NCBI GenBank assembly: GCA_001655205.1
Contig: LPNZ01009365.1
Coordinates: 1 to 30,772, forward strand
Origin: Lenisia limosa
Taxonomy: Eukaryota > Breviatea
Reading direction: 5' to 3'
Length of the DNA stretch: 30,772 nt
In this document: positions 12,601-24,600 of the stretch, one piece after another
Numbering within the stretch: position 1 is the stretch's first letter
Layout: each line of letters starts with the position of its first letter
Program-made: the position numbers and the translations under genes
Notes under the pieces: model-generated
Database searches by the model: none
The model's input: only the letters and a program-made list of their open reading frames with translations
What the model was told of the DNA's origin: nothing

Positions 12601-15600
12601 GAGCTACAGTCATATCAAGTATCAAGTGAATCAAAAAGGTGAACCACAAAAATGGATTCCGTTTTAATATATGAGGACAATCCTGCACCAACCATCATGT
12701 TCCCAAGGCTCTCAATGGACCAGGAAGTAACCGCATCAACAGGGGTGGTCACAAACATTCCTCCAATGCTAAATGGGGTTATTCATGAGGCCATTGTTTA
12801 CTGGGCCCTGACGGAATAAATGAGTGTGCGGGTAAGGTTTGATATAATGCCAACGAAAAACAACTAACACCGAAATACTGTTCCAATACGCGGAAAAACA
12901 CCCTCCATCAAGGTTTTTGTAAAAAAAGTAGGGCGCCATGCAATTAATTTTAAGCAATTAATTGACAGGAATTAAAGTGTCTGAAATGGAGGTCTCACTT
13001 CAAATTTTGCAATTCATTTTTCAATTAATTGTACGGAGCCCTAAAAACAGGTTTATCAAGTACCTGTCATCACCAGAGGTGGGTACAGTGAAAAGATTGC
13101 AAAATCCAGTGACATCGAGGACTTCACGTTCATTGAGGACAGTGTCATGGTTGAATGAAAAGTAGGCAGCAACAGACTCCAGATCTTCAAACTCACTATG
13201 CGGAAATTAATTTTAAAAGAACGATCAAAACCATCATGCAGTTGAACCGTTTGGCAACTCACGCGACCACTCACTTTGCAGGGGTTTGTGGGGTGGAGGC
13301 AGACATCTGAATTACCAGTTCATCAACAACCATTGCCGAACACGACAGGTAGCCAACCTAAATCACGGATGTAAGCATAAAGTTGGGATTCTGTTAAAAT
13401 TATTCACTGAGGTTGAAACGATAATCATATGAAAGGGGTTCCACAATAAATAGTCCACAAACATTGAATGAAAAAGGATAAGTAGGCACTTCAAGGTTCA
13501 GATCCGCTTCCGCTATGTCGATACTCCTGGCAACCTAAAGCATTATTGAGACTTTCCAAAGACCCATTACAGTACATATTGTAGGTTCTGCAGCAACAAA
13601 AAAACATAAAAACAAAGTTTGATTCACACATGTAATTAATGAAAGTAGTCACCCTTTCACCCTGCCCACTTCAACTCCCTCAATGAAAATGGTGGGCTGG
13701 CTGTCGAGTCGGTTGTACTGCAGTGTGTAGTGCTTGAGTTGGAGGTTATGCTTAGGGCCGATTACGGACCTTGGTCCCGTGGCAGTGTACACAATAAACT
13801 GAACGTTGTCTGCGTTGACTTCAAATCGCCACAACATATCGTTCGTGAACCTGGATGGTTAATTATCAACATGAATTGACAGGAAATCATGAAACGTCAG
13901 CAAGGCGGACCTGAAGACAGGGCACGGCGAAGTGGCTTCTGTTGGCTTCAAGAAGAATGAGATGGTGAAGGACGAGGTCGTTGATAATCCACTCCATGTT
14001 TCGGCTACCGTGTGAGAAGGGGCACTTCAAATTCATACCCGTACAGCAACTAATCATCCACCCACATTCAAAGGGATCCGAAGTGAGGAAAGTGGAACCG
14101 ATAACGTAAGCCTCTTGGAACTCTCTCTAAACAAATGAACACGCAAATGAGACACCGACAACACCCATAATGACGGATATCCCTCAAGACCACCCGCTTT
14201 CCACCAAACCTTGAGCAGAATAGGGTCACTGACTTTGCCATCACATGCACCCGGTTCGGGCTCAGGTTCTTCCCCGCCGCCACCTCCTCCCCCTTCCCCG
14301 CTGTACATCTCTCCTAATATCGTTAATAACATTTAATTGTGAAATTAAGAAGTGGAACCCTGAGGTATGGTAGTACTCTTTTCGAACAATGAAAATTACC
14401 CAAAAGCAAAAGAAAAAACAAAATCAAATAAATCCGAAGAAGGGTGTCAACAACATATCATCCACCCCACCCGGTGTGACAGTTGTTTCGGGCAAGGGCT
14501 CTCCAAAAGGCCCTGCCATTCCGTAGGTGCACTTGGAGCACGGGTATACTGCGTTATACACGGGGCTGAAAACCCCCATATAGAACTACATAGGATTAGT
14601 GTGTCCGACTGTTATGGGGGAAGTTAGTTGCTTTTGAAATGCTGAGCGTGACCCCCCGTACGTTGGTTTCAACGTCCTCCTCAAAGTCAAGGAGCACCTT
14701 AGCCAAATTTGCGGACAGAACGAAGTTGGTGGTGAGGTTTTTCAACATTCCAAACTCATTTTCATCAGCGGGTGCCTGGTTAAGAAGCCGGAACTGAGAG
14801 GTGAATAGCAAAACAATAATACCTCAGCCCTCAACACCAGTGTCCCCACTCACCCTGTCGATATGGATTTCGCTGTCGCTGTATCCTGTAACAACCCCTG
14901 CATGCCTGCCAATGACCATATCGCATATGTCAGCAAGGTCCATATCAGCTTCCTGAAGGGTTAATCACTTATACGACAACATATCATATCATTTGATATG
15001 TCAACTAACGATAATCATGTGAGCTCTCCTAATGTACCAGTGTGAAATCCGCTTACCACGCTCATCGCGGTGATATCAGTTTGTTCAACAAATTGACCAT
15101 CAAAGGAAATGCCAAACACAGTGCCCGTGAGATCATCCGTCGGTTTGACCCACGCTGCAAAGTCAACATTTGGATGATTTAGGTGAATGCAGTGATGCAA
15201 GAAATTCATGTCTCACCATTAATAGAGTACCACTTGTCACTCGTCAAGGGAATGGCAGTGGTGGTGACATCTTTATCCATACCACTGTTCCTCACCTGCC
15301 CAGATAAAACCAAACAAAATATCCGATATGATATGTATAGATGTAATGTCACTTGTCATAACAACTATTTCGTCTCAAAATTTAATGGATTAGGATTACA
15401 ATGTTTATGAAACTTAAAACTGAAATTAGCATTTGGACTTCATTCCATTTGCCTCACTTCAAAAATGGCCTCATAGTTAGGCCCGTCCTTCTGAAGGTAC
15501 AGCATGACGCCGCCATGCTGGATTGAGGGGTCGCCACACTGCCTGCCGAAGAGCAGATGTCTCGAGGCCGTCGGCACCGTTGGGAACTACCGAGTCAGCA

Positions 15601-18600
15601 AGTCCGAGGTATCGTAGCTATGCTTAGGGTGTATTGTGGTAACAATAAAGTGATGCGGATCAAATATGCAAACTATGAGACAACATTTTTGCTGTACATT
15701 ACTAAAAGGCATCTGCTTTTAAAACCGTAAGGTAGTAGTAACACTCATTATTATGTCACCCAAGGTCACCTTGAAGTCCATTTGAATCATGAACGGGTGA
15801 TAGCCGCTTATAAGACCCCTATCGTCACCAAGAGAAAGGTACTGAAAATGTTAACAGAGAGAGGGGGGGGGGGNNNNNNNNNNNNNNNNNNNNNNNNNNN
15901 NNNNNNNNNNNNNNNNNNNNNNNTAATGGCATGAAGTTTGCGACAACTGTACCCACCCACCGTTGTTGATGGAATGACGAGACTCTGTGTACTGTATAGA
16001 GCGTCACCCTACAGCGTAAGAAGGAAGCCTCCCAAGAAATCCACCATAACACCTAGAGCCCACAATAAGGTCCGGCTTGGCATTAGGTGGCTGGTCCTCA
16101 AAGCTCGAGCTTAAAGACCCCGTGCCTGGGTTCTCAGAAGTAACAGTTATCATGCCAAAGCAATCAATCGGCGTGTCACTTGCTTCAACACAAGGAGTGG
16201 TATCCAACATAGGTCCAACAAACTCCATAGCGTCTAGAAACTGTTATGAAGACAATAACGTAGGTACAGGTAAAATAAGCCCTTAACCAGGGAACCGTTA
16301 CTCTTTAAAGTATGCACAGTACTTATCTATCATATATTACTGTATGCACTACAAAATACAGTATATCATATAAAAAAAACTGTTTCATAACGATTTTACT
16401 TACCTGTAACTCCGATGTCCCATAGATCTAAAACAGTCAGATACCACTCATGAAATGCAAAAAAAAAACCCCGATTCGCCCGAAATAAGTAGATTTCCAA
16501 ATAGTATGCATGGTGCAAATGAGTTTATGCTGTAATCTCAATGGCAAGCTGAACCACAGTGAAATATAAAGCAATGAATACCCACTTTTAAAGAACATGG
16601 GGTCGGCATAAGGGATGTCGAACATAAGGAACTTAGATCCGAGAGCCCAATGAGGCTCACTGGGATCGACACTCACAAATAACTGCATGGTTAGTGTTGG
16701 ACTTGTTTATTAAAGTGCAAAGACAGTAAAAGCAGTTCCCCACTCTCGTGATTTTGAGGGACCCGCGGCCAAATCCGGTGCCTGAACCAAGAAGAAGCCG
16801 GGAGAATAGAGGGGTATTCAAACTATCCATTGTGCTTAATCGTGAGCGAAGATATAGAATATGAAAAAAAATTCAGAAACTTAAATTTTTACTCGAAACA
16901 AAACCCAACCGACATGTTGTTGGACGTTTGGACTATTTCCCCATTGACAGTGAGGACAAGAATAAGCTAAAACGTGAAAACAGTCATGAAGGACGGACAG
17001 TTGCCAAAATCGTCTTCTCTTGATTCTCACTTTGGAAGATTTTATGGTCCAGAAAGCTCCGACATGGGTCCACAGATTGAGAGTCACCGTTTCGCTGCCA
17101 CAGACCACGTGTTGAGTCGCGTCCTTGTAGAAGGCAAGGCACATCTTTGAATCCATGTTGACGAAGAACTATATGGTCAGAACGGCTCATTAGTCCTGGA
17201 AGAACTTCTGAGTATTTATCAACAAGCACTAAAAACCCACCAAATACATAACACTATGATACTTTCGCGATAATGAAAGTGAAATCCCATTCTGAATCCA
17301 CTAACAGTCCAACAGCCTTCAAGGGTGAGGAGGGCCGTGTCGCTGCCGCCGGACCAGGTCTCAACTTTGAACCAAAAATTGATATTTCGCATTTTTTCTC
17401 CAGAACTCATATCTGTGGCGTGATTGTTATGTCAGTAGACCAAGGTAATATTTGAAGAAGATTCACCCAATACCCCCGAACAGTTCAGACGCACATCAGT
17501 ATCACTTTGAGGGGTCACTGACAGACTAAACTTGATGAGAAGGCTGACGGGACTATGGCATAGCTTTTCCCCTCATAAAACCACTTACACTGTCAAAAAG
17601 TCACGGAGCTCAACCTGCATATTTTGGCTGAAATCTGTGGCGCTGATAACTCGCCGCACCGGGGACATGTCCCTGCTTGGTCACAGAGCAATGTAAAAGA
17701 AAAAGCTTACGAGGGATATAAGGCTGGCTTTCCAATGTTAAATGGCTCAATTCCGGAGATAGCTTCGAAAAAGTTCTGAATTGTCACCTCAAACTGCCTG
17801 GACAGTACACTGATAGAATTACGTATCATATAATATGGTATGATACGATTAGTTATCAGTGTCTTCTTGTATTGATCAAAACACGATCGAAAACCCTTCA
17901 CAAACCGAAATGTAAGTTGTTGCAACAGCAGGGTTGTCTGCAGGGGGGGTGTATTCAAAATTCAGCCCAGGGAGACGGTCCCATCCCGACAGTCCGGGAA
18001 GGTAGTTAGCCATTGGGATCATGGGCTGAAATGTGACCTCAAAGGCGTAACCGGTTTCCTGTTTGAAAATGACGGGTGTAACCTGTCTTAGCCGAGGGTA
18101 AATTGTACACACAGGCCCCTACCCGATGGTCGTAGATGCGAACAGAGTCGATGAGGGCAGCGAACGTCCTGTCATCGTTTCCTCCAATGCTCCAGGTTGA
18201 ACACATCATGGCATCCTCAACCTGTGTAGTCATTAAGGCAAAATACACGTGACAGGATAGACACAGTCGGCAAAGAGCCCCCCAAAGCAGGAGCATACCG
18301 ATGCCGCGGGTCCAGGCCCAGAGAACACGTGTTCATCATCAAGCATTAGCTACAAGAATGAATATGATGAAGCGAGAGAGCATCCATAACACCGCGATAA
18401 TAAGTTATATATTCAATGACCCCCCCCCCCCNNNNNNNNNNNNNNNNNNNNNNNNNNNNNNNNNNNNNNNNNNNNNNNNNNNNNNNNNNNNNNNNNNNNT
18501 TGTCAAGGAATAACTCACCTGCAAAAGTTGATAAAAAAAAGTAGCAAATACTAAAATAGAGTAAAATGAGAAAAACTGATAATATACAATATTAGGGGCA

Positions 18601-21600
18601 AGGAATGAAGGCTAAAACCCATAGCTTACTTGGAGCACAGACTTCTTTTGTTGTTCCATCATAAGTCCTAAACTGTAACATGGATTCTGACAATTAAAGC
18701 AAGATAACTCCCGGAAGTGCGTTTATGACATCGTGTTAAAACGTACTTGAGACAAAGGCCGCTAGCAGTGTATATGATTGCAATAGACCTGAAGTCAGCA
18801 CTGTCCATACACCAACGTCCCACAAGAACCGAGTCAGCCTGGAGCTGAAAGTGTCAGAAGACTAGCCCTGAACGAATCCTTGATGGCTCTGTATTTAATC
18901 AGTTGTTCCTACCATTGCGCTGTCCGGGATAAGAAACGTGACGGAAATGACCATTTCGGAAACGGATGACGGAATCATTGCAAATCCAGCGTCAACTGTC
19001 AGGAAAGTCTGAACCATTATCACAAGACTCTGCTGCTTTTTTGACAACCATTATCCGTTTCTCCTCAAAATTCGACAAAATCTTTATTTACAGATAATTA
19101 TCGAACTGAAGGGAAGGAGCTTACCGGACTGTCGATATTGTTCCAGGCTAGTTGAAGGGGCCGCGGGACGGGGGATTCATTTAGCGATAAATACGCCCCA
19201 CCCGCAATGATTATGTCGGCTGCAGAGTAAGTTGTGATGATGTCGGCTGCAGAGTAAGTTGTGATGATGTCGGCTGCAGGGTAAGTTGTGATGATGTCGG
19301 CTGCAGAGTAAGTTGTGATGATGTCGGCGGCTGCAGAGTAAGTTGGATGAGGCAATTAGGACAAGCAATACAGGTTCAGCTAGTAGCTCAGTTACAAACA
19401 GGGCTTCACTTCGGCTCGAAAAAAGATTGAATTTATCGATAAATCCTCGAAAACTATCGATGGTGGGTATTTTTCTTTTCGAACTGATGTGAAACCCTTG
19501 TTACAAAGCTACCAGCATACCGTTGTACTCCATTAACATGTCGTCCTGCATTGGCGGTGTGATGTACTGTCTGCTGTAGCCAGGATCGGGATTGGTGTCC
19601 GTGTTGAAGCCGAACCAGCCACAGATTCTGGGTGAGTTCACGTTCATATCCTTGAGTGTTAGATTGTGGGTGATAAGGAATGGAGGAGCAAAGGTACGAA
19701 CAATTGAGTAAATATCGAGCCATCAAGGATTCGTTCATTCAGCATACTGATGTTGGCGGGTTTAGTTGTGACCGTCCAATTGACGGGAATGTATCTACAA
19801 AGTTCAGAATGCAATGAAGTATGTTGGATTTTTTGCTTCCTCTGGCCGTCGTATTATGCGTTATTCAACTTCTAAAATCATCGATATTCGAATTTTCAAT
19901 ATTAGATCTCACCTCCATTTTGTATAGCCAAGTTGTCAACAGAGCCCATGAAGGAATTCCAAGTCGGGGCTCCTCCAATTCTGAAGGGGCAAGCAGAGGC
20001 GAGATCGGGGATCATCCCTAGGAGCGTCACAAATGAATTGTCAAATTTTTTGACAATAAAACGGTAAACGGAACGTAATTGTTCCCACCCACACACCAGT
20101 GAATTCTAGGGACACTTCGAATCCATCTACACTCAGAATATCACCATTAGTGCCTCCCCATGACGCCTCAACCCATGACCACTGCCCCGAACGGAACGAG
20201 ATGGGATGGCAGCTCCAATAGTCTGGGTGGTAAAACGAAAGTACTAAAACACTAACCACTACGAGTGCTTACCTGAACCAGCGTACATGCCGAAGCAGAG
20301 CTTTTGGTTGGTGTCGAAGTAGAAGTAATACGGAGCATCAGTGGGGGTGCAGTAGGAACCCAGAATAAAGACGGGGTTCTCAGGAGACATGAGGTCGTCT
20401 TGGTCATAGTCAGGTCGGACCCAAAATGAGATCATTCCTTTGTTGAGATTCTAAACTGTCAGCCTGATCCTGCCAACTTCAACACTGTGTTATAGATTTG
20501 ATGTCCCTACAAACCTCTAGGTTAACAAGGGTGGCTGTTGCGTAGGAGATCTGGAAAGTTAAAAGTTACCCCAAAACTTCATTTATCGGCTGAAAACTTC
20601 CATTGCTCACTCCAGCACCATCAAAGGAAAGGACACCGTCTTTTGCACTAGGTGAAGTAGTCACCTGTATGGTCAGAACTAACAGCAAATTAGGATAACT
20701 ACTGTCCGATTGTAACATGCACAATGAGATGAACCATCTTACAGTATTGATAAGCGGTATAATAACATTGCTTGCCAAAGGGTCGTGTTGAGTACGTAGG
20801 AGAAGCCCGCCATCTTCGTTAAACTAAAGAGTCAGAGCGGGCGTCACCTTTGGTAAACGAAAACAATTCAAAATTGCAACATACGATGGATGGATAAGCC
20901 CTTGCATCAAAATGAAAGGCAATTTGTGCGGGATCAATTTGAGGAATACGAGGGTTGTTCATTAAATCCAGGACCTGGGAGAAGGTAAGTCACTCTAAAG
21001 TTCTTATGTAGCATGCATAATACATATAATGGTGGTGTAAAGCAGCAAGCATGTACCTGAGAAGACATCAGAGCAGTTTTGAGGACAATAATGTAATCGG
21101 TTCCGATGTCGACAAATGAATTGTGTTCCATATGACTAGAGTCGAATGCCCTCATGAAGCCGTCTGCAGGGAAGTTCAACTTATGTGAAGGGTCCGACTG
21201 AAATAATCAGTGAAGTACCGAGTGCTTCAGTAATAATCTATCAAAACATGTAACAATGCACAACATGAGCCCGGTCACATAAGCGTCATTGAAGACCGAA
21301 ACACCATCCAGGTAGAAACTACAATGTGAAGAGTACAAAGTGGAAAGGAATATGTAAATAATTTGGCTTCCTCTGAGTATGACTATCTGACTGCTCTGGT
21401 CACATCCCACTTACAATACGGTCGCTCCATCACCCGTTGCCACAAAGGAATGGGTCTCGCCGTCAAGGTAGGAGGTGTAGCCCGAAGACATGTCCATTAG
21501 CGGCGTTTCCAAGTCTGAAGAGTTGATTTTGGGGGAGAGGGGTGGGGTAAAGGTCGTTTAATGTTTCTTCTGCCTCCCACTTCCGAGAAGGAGAAATCCG

Positions 21601-24600
21601 TCGACAACACAGAATCGGAACACATCAGCAATAGTCGGGTGCCCGATGATACAAGTCCGCACGGAAGTAGAGAACTAAAGGTTGATTTATTTTCCTCACA
21701 CCACGTGACAATAAACTGAAAATTTTCACCCCACCTGGGCGGCTACAGTCCAATCACTGAACCCCCATGTCGGATGAGGGGCCATGGTAAATTCTTGACG
21801 ATGCCAAAGGGTTAGGTCGTCCTGAATGGTCACTCTGCAAACTCCTTCATGCCCAACTCCCCTCAAAGACATTGTACCCACCTTATTGGCAGTGTACCCC
21901 GAAGCAGTCACGCTGATAGAAGTTGCTGGCACCGAATCATAAAGAGAGGCTGGTGATGAGTTTAACTCCCCTAAGACGTCAAATCTGTTACGCACTTTAG
22001 AAGTGTCGGTGTCATTTCTCTCAATATTTCAAAAGGTATTTTAGCATATATCTCAACTCAATAGTAGTTCTTAGTTCAAAACGGTAGCTTTATCCTTATT
22101 GAAATGCACGTACCCGCACAAACCAGGGAAATAAATTCGAATAGTGGAAAGGTCCTGGTCATCGAAGGGAATGTAGGCCTATAAATAATGAAGACTTCCC
22201 ATCCCGCCTCCCGTTAAAAGTAAAAATAAGAAAAGGGGGGGGAAAGGGGGAGTGGGAGGGATCATCAAGTATAAAGTATTTATGACTAATTTTGGGCATA
22301 CCGTGACAAATTTGGGCATTGGTTGGCCGCCAGTATTCACGTTATTTGTAGAGACCTGGTACGCATCGTGGACAGACATCATAATGTCGGAATCATCAAA
22401 GTTTCCAGCAAAGAACTAAGCCATTATTCGCTGAAGAGCAGAGAGTGTGTTACATTCGTGTTTACAATCATTTACGCAGGCTTCAACTCACTTTAACTTC
22501 GTCAATGAAGAACTCTGGATGTTCTCCCATTCCCTAAAAGATAAGCTTCTTCTTCCGAAAAACACCTGCAATATCAACAACCATCATGACGCCCACCGTA
22601 AAGCCGAAGTAGATTCGGTTGCCTTTCGCCGTTTTTGATGGCGGGAGAGCTGGTGTCCCAGAGTACATACCAGCCTAATATGAGATGATGGACTTGCATA
22701 ATTAAGGAGTATTAAATATTTCATCATTGTCTGCAATAATTTAGTGATACAATAAAGAGTAAAGAGTACCCCCCCCCCACATCATGACCATTGATCAAGA
22801 GCTGGAGGGAGTTTGGCAGCCTCCAGATGACAGCCGCATGGATCCACTGTCCTGGCTGAACGGAGGTGGCTGGAGGGAAGGATGGATCAGTCTATCACAT
22901 GATCACATTCGCATCCAATTCAAGATGATTTTGCTTTTAAAAAAAGAGAATGATGCTCCTGTTCACGAAATATACAACATTAAAACCAACGTTAATCGTA
23001 CCAACTCACATCCAGCTTGACAGAGTGTGATGAACTCGTTGCTGAAGGCAATCTACAAGGATCACCCATGACTACGATTTGCGAAGGGGGGTGAAGGGAA
23101 GGATGACGCTTATTTATTGATGATATTTATGTTATTCTTTTGCCTGAGAGGAGGAAAGATAAAGAAGGGAAAAGGGCGGATAAAGAGCACGTAGTCGGAG
23201 AGAATGTCGGGGAAATCCGTCATATCACCAATCACAGACCTCGACGCAAAACTTCTGGCTGGGGTTTGCAATATACGTCCTAAATGCAGTACTGGGAGGG
23301 GATGTAGCTGGCGGATCCATGTCATTAACGTAACTTAAAAGAAAAAGCCTGTTGGTTACAGGCTCATCGAGATAAAACCAGAAGGAAAATCCTAAACCAA
23401 GTCATTTAACAAAATTAAGAACGTCCATTCCATTCTTTGATTCAGACAAACCTCCCGAAGAATCCGATTGCTGGAGTGCGGTCGTGCTTGCCCATAATTG
23501 AGTCACAGAAGGGTTAACATAACGAAATCGAGCAGACACTTGGTTGCTAGAGGCTACAAAGAATAAGGCGAAAGCATGTGCAAACCCTTGAGAGCTTCTG
23601 ATGTAGATAATAATAATAGTATAATAAAATAAATAACTTTGAGCAAAATGCCGCTCATAGCTAAGCCTTTACGGACAGAATAATAGAACGTCCTTGATGT
23701 AGATCATGCAAATCAGCTATTTATCGTGCATTTACACTTCCTTTTTAGATTATCTATTTATAACTATGAGCAAAAAACGGAGAAATCTCCTCTCTCATTC
23801 GATTGCGCCGGCGGAGATGCCTTTTAGGGCAGTTTCTCCATCCTCCCTCCTTTCCTTCCCAATGTTGCTATAATCAGCATACAGTATATCAGAATTATTT
23901 ATAGAAAGTAGAAGGAATAAGCAAACCGGAACACTTGATCTATCCTTTTAGTTGTTCGGAGCTGTCCATACAAGCAATTTTTTTGATATTTCCCCAGTCG
24001 TAGTTGTCTGGATTCTAGTTGGTGTATTGTAATAAAATGTCCCAGGCACAGAATCTAATCAGCACTGATCCGGACCTTCAAAGTCTGAAGACGTTTATTG
24101 ATGCAGAGGTTCTGGCTCCTGATGTCCTGGTGTACCAAGAGCACACCGTTTCGAGAGCCCATGAAATCCTTGAGAAAAAGGTAAGAGCTTTGTTTTGGCT
24201 TTTATGTGGTTAGGATTTCGTTATTTAAATAACGTACTGTTTTTCTTTGCCGATACCGGTGCAACACATTCCTTTGTAACGCTGCAGAACGCAGTACTTG
24301 CCCACCCCAGTGTCACCAAAGAGCATCTTCTGATCGAAATGGTAAAGCCTGTAGCCTAATTTCCCGCACTGCTGTGCCCCTCCAGCAATCCATGCTTGAC
24401 GTCTTAGATGGAACTCGAGGTCTGTAAGATACGGCATCTCATTGCAGAGTACCACAGGACTCGCCTCCAGAAAGTGCGTGGAAAGGGGGTGCTCTTCAAA
24501 TGAGGAACCTTTATTTTCTTTATTAGAAGTTATGCAAAAATAGATTTACCCTTAAACTTTCTTGTTTTTGGAGGCGCTTTTGGGTGATTTTTGGTGTTCC

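Larger units (their letters stand above)
10870..13205 (-). other. cadherin/Ig-like extracellular stretch of the giant protein
   Basis: Blocks: FEDLESVAAYFSFNHDTVL (about 13080-13200), SIGGMFVTTPVDAVTSWSI (about 12695-12770), SSYSLLINAEDPDMDVVSL (about 12505-12575), LVTAPITNEVDVTYLGSP (about 12335-12420), LTFTPFCTSCESSAAALTL (about 12170-12240), ISFSVVPYNYAPTLQFTP with PAFLVIDDTENDGTMIL (11474-11660), and LTVHPAETGQDLTTNSSE then VSVTVWDEDGKSASIVQEL (10905-11180). Motifs such as 'INAEDPDMDVVSLSV' and 'VIDDTENDGTMILEV' recall cadherin-like or dystroglycan-like calcium-binding beta-sandwiches, where 'aeDpDgd.v.l.v' is common. This is inference only. Gaps at 11273-11342 and 11828-12098 remove sequence. 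Confidence 0.5.
18110..19800 (-). other. LamG-like domain 4 with variable-acceptor exon
   Basis: Exons: YIPVNWTVTTKPANISML and NERILDGSIFTQLF (19698-19797); DMNVNSPRICGWFGFNTD to DDMLMEYN (about 19522-19650, ending in phase 1); IAGGAYLSLNESPVPRPL and AWNNIDSP (about 19126-19215) with an upstream TTYSAADII array; TFLTVDAGFAMIPSSVSEM and ISVTFLIPDSAM (18913-19020); LQADSVLVGRWCMDSADF onward (about 18748-18844); FRTYDGTTKEVCAP (about 18630-18672); LMLDDEHVFSGPGPAAS (18301-18352); and IGGNDDRTFAALIDSVRI (about 18115-18225). The closing 'ALIDSVRIYDHRV' strand is classic LamG. This unit holds the 27-bp acceptor array, a MITE copy and both arms of a splice-site inverted repeat. Confidence 0.75.

Noticed and set aside
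16325-16375. Inverted ACTGTAT/ATACAGT sequence as a third MITE copy
   Set aside because: The ends do not match the GGGCTTCAC termini and no 8-bp duplication is visible.
17822-17847. 9-bp perfect palindrome arms CGTATCATA/TATGATACG with 8-nt loop as a mobile element or regulatory RNA
   Set aside because: Too short, no target duplication, and in AT-rich intron sequence where such hairpins arise by chance.
19209-19345. CRISPR-like array
   Set aside because: The units are contiguous with no unique spacers, in a eukaryotic intron/exon setting.
19177-19368. His/Leu-rich repeat protein (LLCSRHHHN units)
   Set aside because: Out-of-frame reading of the 27-bp array; the TTYSAADII frame joins LamG-like sequence, this one does not.
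24225-24455. Minus-strand ORF over SLD5 exons 2-3
   Set aside because: Shadow of SLD5; the plus-strand exons align with the family and splice in phase.
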